A stretch of 64,000 bases of DNA. It comes from Whitmania pigra. Lineage: Eukaryota; Annelida; Clitellata; Hirudinida; Haemopidae. The translations under genes and the position numbers were made by a program. Shown here piece by piece: positions 10,290 to 21,691 of this stretch. Each line of letters starts with the position of its first letter. Positions within the stretch are counted from its first letter, which is position 1. The DNA is taken from NCBI GenBank assembly GCA_021613335.1, contig JAJTWR010000266.1:2469501-2533500 (forward strand). The letters run 5' to 3'. The notes beneath the pieces were generated by a model. That model had not been told where the DNA came from. It did not search any database and saw nothing but the letters and a program-made list of their open reading frames with translations.

Positions 10290-12590
10290 ATTAATATTGT
10301 GATAACAAAGATCTTTGGCTGCTTGTACATTTAAAGTGAAAAATAAAACCTAGTACAATATACCTTGGTGCAATAGATCATGGGATAAATCTTTTAGCCG
10401 ATAAACATTTTAATATTTTAACTCTATGTTGTGTATGCTTTGTTTCGTTCGGCTCTCTAAATGTATTAAAGCTAATATGACAAAAAAAAATGAAGAGCTA
10501 AAACAAAATTTCCTGGTTCGTGGGCAATACCTCTGCGTCCCCCTCCGATGGCGTCCCTGAGTCGCCTTAAGCGAGGCTAAGAATAAAGGGTTAAAAACTC
10601 CAACTACAATCCCACAGTTAGTTTCGTGGTTTTTAGCGAAGATGAAAACTTTAATATTAATATATTCGATAATTTTATCCAGCAAATTTGTGCCTGAGTC
10701 TTTTTTTAATATTTGTTCACTTGCAAACTAACATTAATTATGCATGAATTAGTAACTTAATTTTTCATAATTTAAAAAAAATTATTGTTAATTATTTTCC
10801 TACTCAAATCACTATAAATTATAACAGCTTTATATTTATATTTATTATAACAGTGAAGACTTTTCTGCCGTCAATTTGCCAGAAATAGTAAGTCTGATAC
10901 TTTCAAGAATGACAACTTTGTTTTCTCTTCGTGACGTCCGACCTGACTAATTTCATCTTCAAAGCCTAAGAAATGGTTGAGATAAATGCATTTTTTAAAT
11001 TTATGGATGCCTCACGTTGGCTTTTCGATTTCTGTTGTGCTGTTTTTCGAATCAGATATCGTGATCCAGAATCGTGAATAAGCATTAGAAAAACACAGGG
11101 CTGCGTTTGTGTTTTTCAAAACATTCTCGATCGCATGATACTTTAAGAACCACACGTTGTGGCTACTTTTAAAGAAGTGAAAAAAATGCGATTTGTTAGA
11201 TAAAACAAATGTAATTCATAATCATTAATGCAATTTTAATTTAAAATCACATTAATTATGTTAATAATTCGTTGAAGTGAAAAAAAATTGGTTTTTAAAA
11301 TATCATCTTCGAAAGACAAATTTAAGATAGAAAAGACTGCTGGAGGTAACACTGTAATTAATAAAGACATAATTTTAATAACTTCAAGATAATTCTAGTG
11401 CTCCGTCGATGATTTATTTCTGCAGCAACAGGTCACCAAAGTTTTACTTTAGTCAGAGGCCAGAAGGTTGATTTCTTAAAAAAAAAAAAAACAAGTTCAA
11501 AAACTTAAATTTATCGAACGTCTACTCGTTGCCGACTTACGAGGCAAGTGCAAAGTATCAGTCACAATTATGGGTTTTAAATGTCTATCATCAGCTTAAT
11601 GATCTGCAGCAGATCGTATACACCTTGAAAATGTGTTGTCATGCACATATGTAGGCCTTTAACTTAGTTATTGTGGCTTAAATGAATTTATAAATCAAAT
11701 TGTCTTTAAACTCTGACGTTATTTCATTTATATCAGATCGTATACACCTTGAAAATGTGTTGTCATACACATATGTAGGCCTTTAACTTAGTTATTGTGG
11801 CTTAAATGAATTTATAAATCAAATTGTCTTTAAACTCTGACGTTATTTCATTTATATTATTCTTAACCTTTCGATAAAAAAATTACAAATTATTTGAAAT
11901 TTATATCTGAAATATAGGTGAAACCCATCAATTTACAAATGAATTGTTCAATTTGTCTAAGAAACTATCACGAGTGATATAAGTAATTGTCGATTCAATT
12001 ATATTTAATTATATTTAATTAATAATAATCGAATTAATCTTCTTGCATCCTTGAATGTACTAGATACCTGTTACTCAGAAAAAGGGCGTCCGGATGAACC
12101 GATGTCGTGTTATTGATTCAAACAAACAAGTTGCTTCGTCTGTTTTCCAAAACATTTTCTCGATCCAATCACGCGATAAAATATGTTGTTTTTGATTTCC
12201 ACATACATTTATTTATTATTATTTTCTGAGAAATCATAGTCAAAATATTAAATTATTACCTATTAAATACATAAAAGAACATAAAAGAGTTCACTCTATT
12301 AATTTTGTTTATAATAAATGAAGAAGTAGGAAAAAATTATTCATATAAAAATTAACATTTTCTACTGTAATAGCATTTTCTTGTTTTCATGTTTGACGCT
12401 TGGTCGGAAAAAACGTAATATCGATCCAAATCATTAATCAATTAAGAAATGATATATTAAGCACTAAACCGTTGACTTTGTGAACGTTTGGTCACTTACC
12501 GCTCTGTTTATCTACATAGTATATCTACTTACAAATAATAGAATTAATATTTAATTAAAGATAACGAAATTTTACATTTTACTTGAACAA
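10290..12590. other. Intergenic region between array genes 4 and 5
   Basis: No supportable gene. A short GC-richer patch at about 10510-10620 gives a minus-strand frame without recognisable motif. A 124-bp tandem duplication lies at 11611-11858. The rest is AT-rich. Confidence 0.5.
11611..11858. repeat. 124-bp tandem direct duplication
   Basis: AGATCGTATACACCTTGAAA begins at 11611 and again at 11735, and the two 124-base copies differ at a single noticed position (GCACAT against ACACAT). It looks very recent and matches no element I know. Confidence 0.9.
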
Positions 12591-12591
12591 A

Positions 12592-13625
12592 ATGAAGAGT
12601 ATCATGCTGTCGACGGTTTTTGTGTTGTGTTCTTTGATAGGTAAACGTTATTGATAACTCAATGTCATAAAATATGGTTCCAAAAAAGTGGTCTATTATG
12701 AAACCTAAAACTAACACACTTTAGTTCATTAGCGCTAACAATTAGTAATTGATTTCAGCACATTGTACGTAACAAATTTTATATATAATCTATATTTAAT
12801 TTAATCAGGTTCATGGAGTATGCCTCAACCGGACTGCAAGTGTCCTTCAGGTTCAGCTAATGGTACATGCCATCAAAGGTTTCCTATTGAAACTCCTCTC
12901 TGCCTCTCTACATGTGAAATATGTCTTACCAATTGCTATGAAAAAGTGAGTTAAACCAAGCAGACTCAAACGTGGATTTTTCTTAAATAGTTAAATTTTA
13001 AATCAAATTTTTTGCGGTTGTATTTGCAGTAAAATGTCTTTAAGTTTGTGAAATACAGAAATATTAATATGAATTTAAGGATTATTATTGAAAACAGCAT
13101 GTTAATATGAATTTATGGATTATTATTGGAGACAACATTAAGGATTATTATTGGAGACAGCATATTAATATGATTACTTTTTATCAGTAAGTCAATTTTT
13201 TTTACAGGAAAACCTCTGCGGAGTTAACAAAACTTGCATTCAGGAACCAGTTATTTTTAATGGTGATTATTTAGGCAGTACAGCTAAGTGCGTGGAATGT
13301 GAGTAATCGTTAAAACATTTAAACATTGAATTTTAATTTAATGCTGAAAATTTGTAATTATGCGCAGTTAAGGAATGTCAGAATGTAACCTGCTCCACAA
13401 ATTGTCCGAAAGGAGGGTTTTACTACGATATCAACGGATGTCAAACTTGTCTTTGTGCGGATCCTTGCATAGAGGTAATTAACATTCATAAATTTCTGAA
13501 CTTCGTCTTTTATGTAAAATACAAAATTGAATTCAATTTTTTTTTAACTTAAGAAATGTCCTTCTGGAAAATGTTCCATGTGGTCCATTAATCCAGGAAC
13601 TGAACCCAATTATGAATGCGCATAA
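12592..13625 (+). CDS. Antistasin-like cysteine-rich secreted protein, array gene 5 (divergent member)
   Basis: Coding exons are 12592-12640, 12809-12945, 13208-13298, 13368-13474 and 13554-13625, giving 151 residues. Signal peptide MKSIMLSTVFVLCSLIG. This is the most divergent array member. Exon 2 has 46 codons instead of 36-39, with extra residues before and inside the first module (GSWSMPQPDCKCPSGSANG). The 3-Cys module ends STAKCVE rather than AVCKP. The last exon starts KCPSGKC, without the leading Leu of the others. The 20 cysteines, exon phases and the DINGCQTCLC core are retained. The signal-peptide exon appears continuous with the 5' untranslated region, as in genes 8 and 9. Confidence 0.82.
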
Positions 13626-13966
13626 GGACAAGAACAACTGATTTACATTTACCAGGCGACCGATTTGCATTCTAAGAAAATATTTCAAATTTAAAATGAC
13701 TTTAGTAAATATAATTTCATTTGTTGTCTATTAATGATTATTGAAAGTCTTTTCGAGAAATTTGGAAAAAAAATGTTTCATTCATTTTAAACAGAAAACC
13801 TCAACTTTATTAACAAATAAATAAATCGATAAATTCTTTTCAGTAACTTTACATTATGCAAAAGAAATATTACAGATTTCTGGTCTGTGATCTCAAATAA
13901 ACGACCGAGTGGAATTGCATGTTTTGAGTGAATAAATGTATAATATAGCAGTGATTATTAATCATG

Positions 13967-14036
13967 ACAATAATATTAATGATAATAATAATATTAATGA
14001 TAATAATAATATTAATGATAATAATAATATTATTAA
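13967..14036. repeat. AT-rich short tandem repeat
   Basis: About four copies of an 18-base unit made of AATAATATTAATGATAAT. The asparagine-rich frame across it is a by-product of the repeat. Confidence 0.85.
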
Positions 14037-14264
14037 TGCTAATACTACTGATAATAATGATATTATCATTTTAAATTTTAATTATAACTTCACTAACGCT
14101 AATCAGCGGTTAGATAGTATAACTACGTAATGATGTTAGGGCTTAGGTCAATTATTACTGTTAATCATTTAAGACATTATTATTTGTAAAGTATACAATG
14201 CCCGGGAACATTTAAATTAATTATTTATTTAATTATTATTTTTGAGTTAGATTAATTAAACCTG

Positions 14265-14784
14265 GTAGTTGAACTTGTATTTGGGGGGAATGAGGGGGGT
14301 TCTTACAAGCAAAAGGTCACCTCAGGATCACTTCTCCAATTAGACATTATTTTACAGACAAGCAACTAACTTGCATGTCTACTATTAAATTGAAAATAAA
14401 TACATTGGGTAATTGCCATTGTTAACTTTTGAGACAGTATGGCTTTTTCTTCTTGTGACATGAATTTAATCATCTAGTTCTAGTTTAATAAAGAAAAAAT
14501 ATGAAGCTGAACTTCTACACATTCTACATTTCTGCCTGAATGAGCAGATGTTTGAAAATTAATTCTGTGGCAGATGTTTCCAGCTCGTAACAATTTCTAA
14601 ATTATATTCAAAACGAAGAGTCAAGAATTCAACTTTATGCAAAATACCAAACCAATTTAACTTTTTAGAAGACAACTGAATTGTTTTAAATGTGAAAGTT
14701 ATTTTATTTTATCTGAAGTGTCCAGGTGAATGTTTGGGAATTTTTATCAACCACGGAAGTGAACCTGAGTATAGATGTCAATAA
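14265..14784 (+). pseudogene. Relic array gene: upstream block joined to an orphan last exon
   Basis: 14265-14660 matches the flanks upstream of genes 4 (8040-8380) and 6 (15762-16150). It runs directly into sequence matching the end of the last intron of gene 4, and then a 72-base last exon at 14713-14784 reads LKCPGECLGIFINHGSEPEY and ends RCQ stop. The acceptor, TTTTAG in gene 4, is TTTTAT here, so the exon cannot be spliced normally. Promoter, signal-peptide exon and the first four coding exons are missing. The most economical reading is an internal deletion of a duplicated gene-4/6-type unit. Confidence 0.75.
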
Positions 14785-15139
14785 ACAACTTAAAATTTTT
14801 CTCCTATTCTGGAAATCTTTAAAAAATTCACACCTTTCAACTTTTGAACTGCAACAAATAAATAAAAAAAAATAGCCCGGTCAATGTATCTTTAAACAAA
14901 ATTAATTTTTATGACTTGAATGCATTAACCGATAACTGATTCCAAATTTAATTCGAAATTGATGTGACTAATTTACATTTAATCTATTTTATTATTTGTA
15001 CAATAAATTTTATTTAGCTGTTTTGATGAGTTTTACGTTTTGACGGTTCTGTTATGACGGGGTGCCGATCCAAACCAACAATCAATCGAGAAATCATTCA
15101 ATCCCTGTGCATTACGTGAATATATGAACATCTGGACTA

Positions 15140-15477
15140 CAATTTCGTAGGATATCTATTATTGTCGAAGGTTTTTGTGTGAACAGAAGAAACTGGAGTG
15201 TTGAGCTCAGAGGATTCTCGTCACAATGATTTTTTTGGGCTCTTGTCGAATGCCCTTTCAACCTCAGTAGCTGCCTCTAAACTGATTGCTGGCCTTCGAG
15301 TTTTGTGGTTCAGTGATCCTGTTTCTTTGAACTTTTTCATCCAGTTTTCAATAGTGTTTCTGTGTGGTTCAGTTTTTCAGTAATGAGACTGAAATTTTTG
15401 CATCACTGCTGTGCCAAATTTACCTCAGCGAGCCATAGCACACAGTTAAACTTCATTTCAACGGTCGCCATTTCATA
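15140..15477 (-). pseudogene. Decayed DUF4817-type helix-turn-helix transposon protein fragment
   Basis: On the minus strand the frame opens MATVEMKFNCVLWLAEV, shifts, then reads HRNTIENWMKKFKETGSL, RRPAISLEAATEVERAF and DKSPKKSL, followed by a stop and RESSELNTPVSSVH. This order is that of the N-terminal HTH region (DUF4817) found in many invertebrate Tc/mariner-related proteins. At least one frameshift and one stop are present and no catalytic domain follows. Confidence 0.65.
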
Positions 15478-15761
15478 AGATTCAAAAATGAATTCAAACT
15501 GATTATCCTAGAATAGAAATAGACCGTCATTTTCAAAATTCCAAACCAAAGATAAATTTTAAAGAAACGAACTTCTTAATGCACTTTAAACGGTTTTCTA
15601 CAATCTCTTGAGATTTAATAAAATAAATATAATTTTTAAATTTAATTTAATTTAATAAAATGTAACAAAATCAGCTAATTAATGCACTTCAAATAATTTA
15701 TTTAACATATGTCGATCAAAAGTTATTTAAGTTTGAAGTTGCACACGGACTTTGCAAACAC

Positions 15762-16150
15762 CCTGTAGTTGTACTTGTATTTGGGGGATCTTACAATCTA
15801 AAGGCCATCTCAAAATCAATCCTCCAATTAAACATTACGAGTATACTTTATGAGACTAGCATGTAAATTGCACATTTAATATTAAAATGCAAATAATTAG
15901 AGTGGGCAATTAACATTATTACATTTTGAAGAAATATGCCTTTTTCTATTTGTTCATTTATTCAAATTTATTTATTTAATTTTAATTTCATAAATATTAA
16001 AAAATAATATAAAAAAATAAAAATAAGAGGCCGCACGTTCTGTTTTTCTGATTTTTCGAGGATTTTGGTGCAGATGCTTCAAGTTAGAATATTTTCTAAA
16101 TTGCACAAATCAAAATTCACCTTTGTAAAATATCAAATCAATTTAACCAA
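15762..16150. repeat. Duplicated upstream block of the gene 4/6 lineage
   Basis: Diverged copy of 14265-14660 and, more weakly, of 8040-8380. Shared landmarks are a TAGTTG-ACTTGTATTTGGGG start, a CTCCAATTA-ACATTA stretch and a final GCAGATG-TTC run before ATTTTCTAAATT. It shows that duplication units in this part of the array included several hundred bases of 5' flank. Confidence 0.6.
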
Positions 16151-16377
16151 AGTTTATCACAGATTGCTAATTCCATATTTTACTTTAAATTTAAACATTA
16201 AAAATTACTGAACGACATAAATGTTTAGAATGCGTATCAGCAAATTAAATAAAACCATATAACATCGTAATAATCGGCCTTACGAAGAATTAACAAGTTT
16301 TAATGACAGATGGGATACCATTTTAAATTTATCGGTTTCTCAAATTCTAAATGTCATCTGCAATACTTATAAATTGA

Positions 16378-16383
16378 GGAGTA
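16378..16383 (+). promoter_or_regulatory. TATA box of array gene 6
   Basis: TATAAATTGAGGAG followed by the leader AGCAAAATTTCAGAGAAGAA shared with gene 4. The untranslated exon ends at 16425 with an ordinary GT donor. Confidence 0.7.
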
Positions 16384-16497
16384 GTTTGAGCAAAATTTCA
16401 GAGAAGAAGTCTATGAAAGGTCGAGGTAATTATTTGCTAAATATGCAAATATATCTAATATTTTAAATTAAGTTTTGAATTTTGAATTGTTGCATAG

Positions 16498-17675
16498 ATG
16501 CTTATTGGGTTGCTTATAGTCTTTTCCTGCTTGATTTTGGTTTGTTCAGGTTAGAACAGTTCAATTCTTGCTAATCTTCAGACATCAGAATAGGTTATGA
16601 TATTAATTCTGCTAAATTCCAACTTTTATGTAATCAGCATCGGACTGCCCGGAATGTCCTAGAAATGATTTGCCATGTCATACATTGTTTTTATTTGGAG
16701 ATCCTTGTCCCTGTAGTGGATGTTTGACCAGATGCTATGCCAGGGTGAGTTCGCAAATGTCATAATTAATACCTTATTAATTATACACTTAGTATTAATT
16801 AGGTTGATTCCAATTCTTCTTCATATTCGTTTATGCTTGTGGTTGCATTGAAGCAACAACAATAGAAATAATAAATTCTTAAATCAAATAAAAGTCTAAT
16901 AAAATTTCAGAAATTACTAGAATTAAAAGCTTTTTTTATTCTTTTTTTCTGAAGTGTTGCTTATAGATTCTCACAATATTCTAATTCAACCAGGGCAAAG
17001 CCTCTCAGAACATCTTAAATTCTTAAATCAACTAATAAATGAACGAAATTGATTAATAAATATTGCATTTATTTTTGATTACTTAAATTAATATCACAAA
17101 TTTTCGTATAAAACGTTCTATTTCAAATATTTAATTTTGCTGTTATGAGCACTGCGATACCATAGAAATGATAAAATTTACAGGAACCAGTCTGTCCAAA
17201 AGGACAAGAGTGTATCACTGAAGAAGTTAATTTTGGAAGCGATAAACTTGGCCACACAGCTGTTTGCAGACCGTGTAAGTGCTAACAAAATTTTGAGGTA
17301 TTACCTGGAAACATTCCAAATAAATGTATTACTTTCTAGTAAATCTATTTGGTTTATTCCAGTCCAACAATGTGCCCAAGTTCAATGTCCTGAAGGATGT
17401 CCTGAGAGTGGATACTTTGTTGATATCAATGGCTGTCCCACATGTCTTTGCAATGATCCTTGCAAAGAGGTGATTTTCATTGCCTTTGCGTTTCAACAAG
17501 TTTCGTCTTGTTCAAAATTTATTTTTCTACGACAGGAAAGATTTAAAAGTGTTGATTAACCTGTTTTAAAAGTGAAATTTATTTTTTTCAGTTGAAGTGC
17601 CCCGGTGGATGTTTGGCATTTTCTGTCAACCCTGGAACTGAGCCCAATTATAAATGCCAGTACGCAGCTGAATAA
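16498..17675 (+). CDS. Antistasin-like cysteine-rich secreted protein, array gene 6
   Basis: Coding exons are 16498-16549, 16638-16744, 17184-17274, 17363-17469 and 17592-17675, giving 146 residues. Signal peptide MLIGLLIVFSCLILVCS. Modules follow the family plan: CPECPRNDLPCH and DPCPCSGCLTRC in the first, a second ending TAVCRP, and a third with CPESGYFVDINGCPTCLC. The last exon is 84 bases rather than 72 and adds the tail QYAAE after the final cysteine. AATAAA is at 17728-17733. Closest relative is gene 4. Confidence 0.85.
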
Positions 17676-17889
17676 TCTTCCAAGAAAATGTTTCAAAAAT
17701 TAGAAACCTTTGAATCTTTTCAATTGCAATAAAAAATAACCCAAAAAATACCTTGGGCTCTTCGCATTTAAATTTAAATTTGATGCAGTGTTTTCAGAGA
17801 GTTTGACCTTAAAACATTTTGACTACACATTATTCAATTAAATAAGTTTTTTTTTAATTTAATTTAATTATTTATCTAGTAGAAAGGCT

Positions 17890-18760
17890 AATAGCCACTA
17901 ATACGACCCGCCTCAGCAAAAATGAAATATAGTCAACATCGAGCGAGGAAAAGCAGTGCGCAGATTAGTCAGTAATTGACAAAATTTTGAAAAATCAATG
18001 TCAAGGACTGATGATTTAAATAGGGAAAACGTGCCGCAGAGCGGGCATAGAACTTAGCATCATCGTGACGTTAGGTACTGTGTTGATGATGTCAGTTAAG
18101 TCGTTGATGAAAATGAGAAAAAGTGTTGGTCCGAGGGCACTCCACTTCTAACATGTTTTAATCCTGATAAAATTCTGTCTGTTTGCACCTCATTGAGTTC
18201 TGTTTAGTAGAAAACTTGAGAGCCAGTGGTAGTGGAATAAGTCACCAGAGATGCCGTAAGACTGAATTTTCTGTAAAGGTCTGATGTGAGAGACGGACTC
18301 GAAGGCTTTTTGAAAGTCGAAATAAATAATATCTACACATTTGCTTTGTTGTATGGCAGCAGTCCAGTCATGGTCACATTCAAGAAGTTTTGTGTTTGTT
18401 GATTTTTATCCAAGGAAACCGTTGTTGTCTTTGTAGGAGGTTATTAAATTAATTTGTTCACTATTTTCTCCATGACTCAACAGGAAGTACAGGTGAGTGA
18501 GATGGGGCAATAGTTAGTTGGTAAACTAGTTGGCCCCTTCTTGTGAATCAGGGTAATTAGGGCAGTTTTCGTTCATCTGGTAACTTACAAGTTTTCATAG
18601 ACATGTCGAAAATGTCTGTTAATGGGACTGCCAAACTATAAGCACATTTTAAAGCAAAATATTCGGTATGCCATCAGGGCCTGTAGAAGTTGATTTATTG
18701 AGGTTTTTAATTGTGGAGCTCGGAAATGTTGTTTAGCCTGATCATATCGCATGAGGAATC
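17890..18760 (-). pseudogene. Decayed non-LTR retrotransposon (LINE) reverse transcriptase fragment
   Basis: The minus strand carries, in order, LIHKKGPT, NYCPISLTCTSC, VMEKIV, YFDFQKAFESVSH, YGISGDLF, FLLNRTQ and LGPTLFLIFINDL. These are the ordered blocks of a CR1/Jockey-like reverse transcriptase, interrupted by stops and frameshifts. The YxDD catalytic block and the endonuclease were not found. It lies between array genes 6 and 7, opposite in strand. Confidence 0.8.
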
Positions 18761-19337
18761 TGGATTAGTAGTTTTGAAATTGCTAAACCACTGGGCATTT
18801 GTCCCCCTCTCGGTGGCCCTGCTTTCAAATAATGTTTTGGGTCTACTCGAACCTTTAAGTTAAAACTATCATTAGATAACTTAGCAATATCTAAATAAAT
18901 AACTGCCATAATGTTTGATTCAATTCCCATCATCGTACTAGAAAAACTTCAATGGTATTTTTCTAAATGTGATGTTATGTGTTTTAATTCCTCCCTTAAT
19001 TTTATACTTTTATCAATTATGTTAAAATTTTATTTTTATTTCCTCGCCAAAGTGAGAAAGAGGAAAATCGATGCGATATAATAAAATTGATTAAAAGCTC
19101 ATTAAAATTCTCGAACCGATGCATTCGTGCAATGAATTAATTTTGATTTTATTATACAAAATCAATCCACTTGAATGATAAGATAAACGGAATCTCATGC
19201 AACCTAAGGGCAAATTACAAACAAAACATTAAATACGGATTTTAAAACGAATTCTGCGAGAATTTAAAAGTAAGTATGCGCCAAATATATTTTAATTATA
19301 ATAATAATTTTTATATTTAAAAACGTCGATTATGCAG

Positions 19338-20275
19338 ATGCCAAACGTATACATAACTTTTATAGTGTTATCCTGCTTGATTTTATCCTGCTCAGGTTTG
19401 ATAAAGCTTCGCAGACTTTGTTTGTCAAATCCAATCTGAATTCAATTCATTCAATTTAAGAACATGATGCCATTTTTGACAGATTACATAAAACAATTTT
19501 GATTTTTATAAGAATTACATAATGTAATGGATATTTGATTGTCAAACAGCGACACACTGTCCTAAGTGTCCAGAAAATAATTTGCCGTGTCATAAATTAA
19601 TTGCTATTTCCACTCCTTGCGATTGCTTTGGATGTTTGACAAGATGTTTAGACAGAGTTAGTTCTATTTTTGAAGATATTTGTGCGATTCAAATTTAACA
19701 CTATAACAGTGAGTTATTCGTTGAACGTTTAATAATAGAAAGTCATTATCAAATAGAATAATTTATGGGAAATGGCAATGATAAATATGTTATATCGTTT
19801 AAAATAAAAAGGTTCCAGTCTGTCAAAAAGGAGAGGTGTGTACCACTAAATCAGTTTATTTTGGAAACTCCTTCGTTGGACGTACAGCAGTTTGCAAGCC
19901 TTGTAAGTGATTAAAAAACGTTAAAAATGGTAGTCTTCCAATTAAATTTAAAAATCACATTAAATTTGAATCAATCCAGTTGAGCGATGTCTTAAAACTA
20001 AGTGTCCGGTAAAGTGTCCTGAGAGTGGTTACTTCGTTGATATCAACGGCTGTTCCACATGTCTTTGCAACGATCCTTGTAAAGAGGTGGGTCTCATTGT
20101 TGCTTCATTTTAAACAAGTTTTTGTTTATCATTTTTTTCTAAAAACTATTTAGAAATATATTATAAATTTAGGTTGTAACTTGTCAAGTTATTTTTATTT
20201 CAGCTGCAATGCACCAATGGATGCTGGGTCTCTAATACCAACCCTGGAACCGAAGCTAAATATAAATGTAAATAA
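19338..20275 (+). CDS. Antistasin-like cysteine-rich secreted protein, array gene 7
   Basis: A non-coding exon ends at 19269. Coding exons are 19338-19395, 19550-19656, 19812-19902, 19980-20086 and 20204-20275, giving 144 residues. The signal peptide (MPNVYITFIVLSCLILSCS) is two residues longer than in gene 4 or 6. The first module reads CPKCPENNLPCH then TPCDCFGCLTRC; the second ends TAVCKP; the third has CPESGYFVDINGCSTCLC and a last exon starting LQCTNGC and ending YKCK. An ATTAAA signal is at 20349-20354. All 20 cysteines are present. Confidence 0.85.
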
Positions 20276-20279
20276 ACTA

Positions 20280-21560
20280 TTAAGGCTTAAGCTTCATATT
20301 TTTGAGATGTTTCGACATTCGATATTCAGGCTATAGACCATTGAATTTATTAAACGAGACTTCGCGAATATTACTTTATGATTTTATGACTTATGACCTT
20401 AGGAACCCATTCGTTAGTACCTTATTGTTATCTGAAAAACTTGAACGTCCTCGTCAAAAGGTAACAAATTAAAAGTATGACCAAAAATAGTAATTTGTTA
20501 AAAGTAAAAGTACGAATTTTTTTGTAATTGTTACAAGTACAAATTACCAAAAAAAAGGTAATTAATTACATGTAATTCGATACTACACTGTCAAAGGATA
20601 GGCCTCAATAAAAAAAGCATTTATAAAAATCATTAAATATTCTCCTGGGGTCTCCGACAATCATCAACAATAAGTTAAAGCCAAATATTCTGAGTAAAAG
20701 CAGATGTTTACTTAAGAATTATGTCTTAAACATTTATCAAAGACCGAGATTTTTGGACATTTGTGATGAATACTTTGACGAGTTTCACAATTAATTATCA
20801 GTCGCAATAATTAACAATAAAACACTGAAATGTTTGGAGTTGGTTGCTCTAAAAAAGAAGTTACTTAGTAATTTTAATTTTTCTGGTCTTATCCAACGCA
20901 TTAGTTTGAAGGTGTGAACATTATTTATACCTCAAGACTTGCTGGCAAGCTTTTCTTCTCAAATTCTAAGCAACGTGCAATATAGTTCTGGGATGTAATG
21001 TTACGTTTCATTAACATTCTTAACTTAAATCTAAACAAAATAATTAAAGACAAAGTAAGCTAATATCACGTCATCATTTTGATGTAAACGGTCCAAAGGA
21101 GTTTTGGCTTGTTGTTGTCGCTTTTTGTTCTCTTATCTCGAACATGGGAGAAGCTTTCATTCCGTTTGAAACGCAAGTGCCCCTCGAAGAAGTCTTCTGA
21201 CAGAGACCGATCGAAATTCGGCTTCGGTTTAAATAGTTGTCATAGAAACACTAATTTTCGGTTTTCCAGAAAAATTAATTTTTTGTCATTTGAGTTTATG
21301 TTGTTCATACATGTAGCATTGGTCTTTAAACGACTTGCATGATAATAGAAATTCAAATAACTTTTTTTTATGTATTTATAACTAATCTTATGCGACTCCC
21401 TCTCTTAACTGAAAAATCTTTGTCTAAAACGTTGGCTTCTCAATGATGTTACAAATCTTCTCCAGACCCTGAATTAATTGAGAGAGTGTCGCAGCGGATG
21501 TTCATATTTTTGTTTCGTTTTTAGATTAAAGTCCGTTGCTTAAACTCTAACTCTCGAGAC
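20280..21560. other. Intergenic region between array genes 7 and 8
   Basis: No gene or element recognised. The open frame at 21109-21342 has no motif and is not conserved upstream of the sister gene 9. A LINE-tail-like word begins near 21524. Confidence 0.4.
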
Positions 21561-21566
21561 AGAGAC

Positions 21567-21572
21567 TATAAA
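21567..21572 (+). promoter_or_regulatory. TATA box of array gene 8
   Basis: GACAGAGACTATAAAT also occurs upstream of gene 9 at 23960. Both are preceded within about 45 bases by GATTAAAGTCCGTTGCTTAA, which suggests that the pair inherited one core promoter. Confidence 0.65.
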
Positions 21573-21691
21573 TTTGATTGTTACTTGAAAAGGGAATTTG
21601 AAACAGACGAATTTGTATTTGAAGAAAGTTTAAAGTTTTAAAAAAATATTAGGCGTTGTGTTCTTCATCTTAACAATCGTTTGCATATAAA

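Noticed and set aside
10410..10685. 91-codon minus-strand frame after gene 4
   Set aside because: No recognisable motif; a small GC-rich patch explains the open frame.
11611..11858. 124-bp repeat as a CRISPR-like or satellite array
   Set aside because: Only two adjacent copies without spacers, in a eukaryotic genome.
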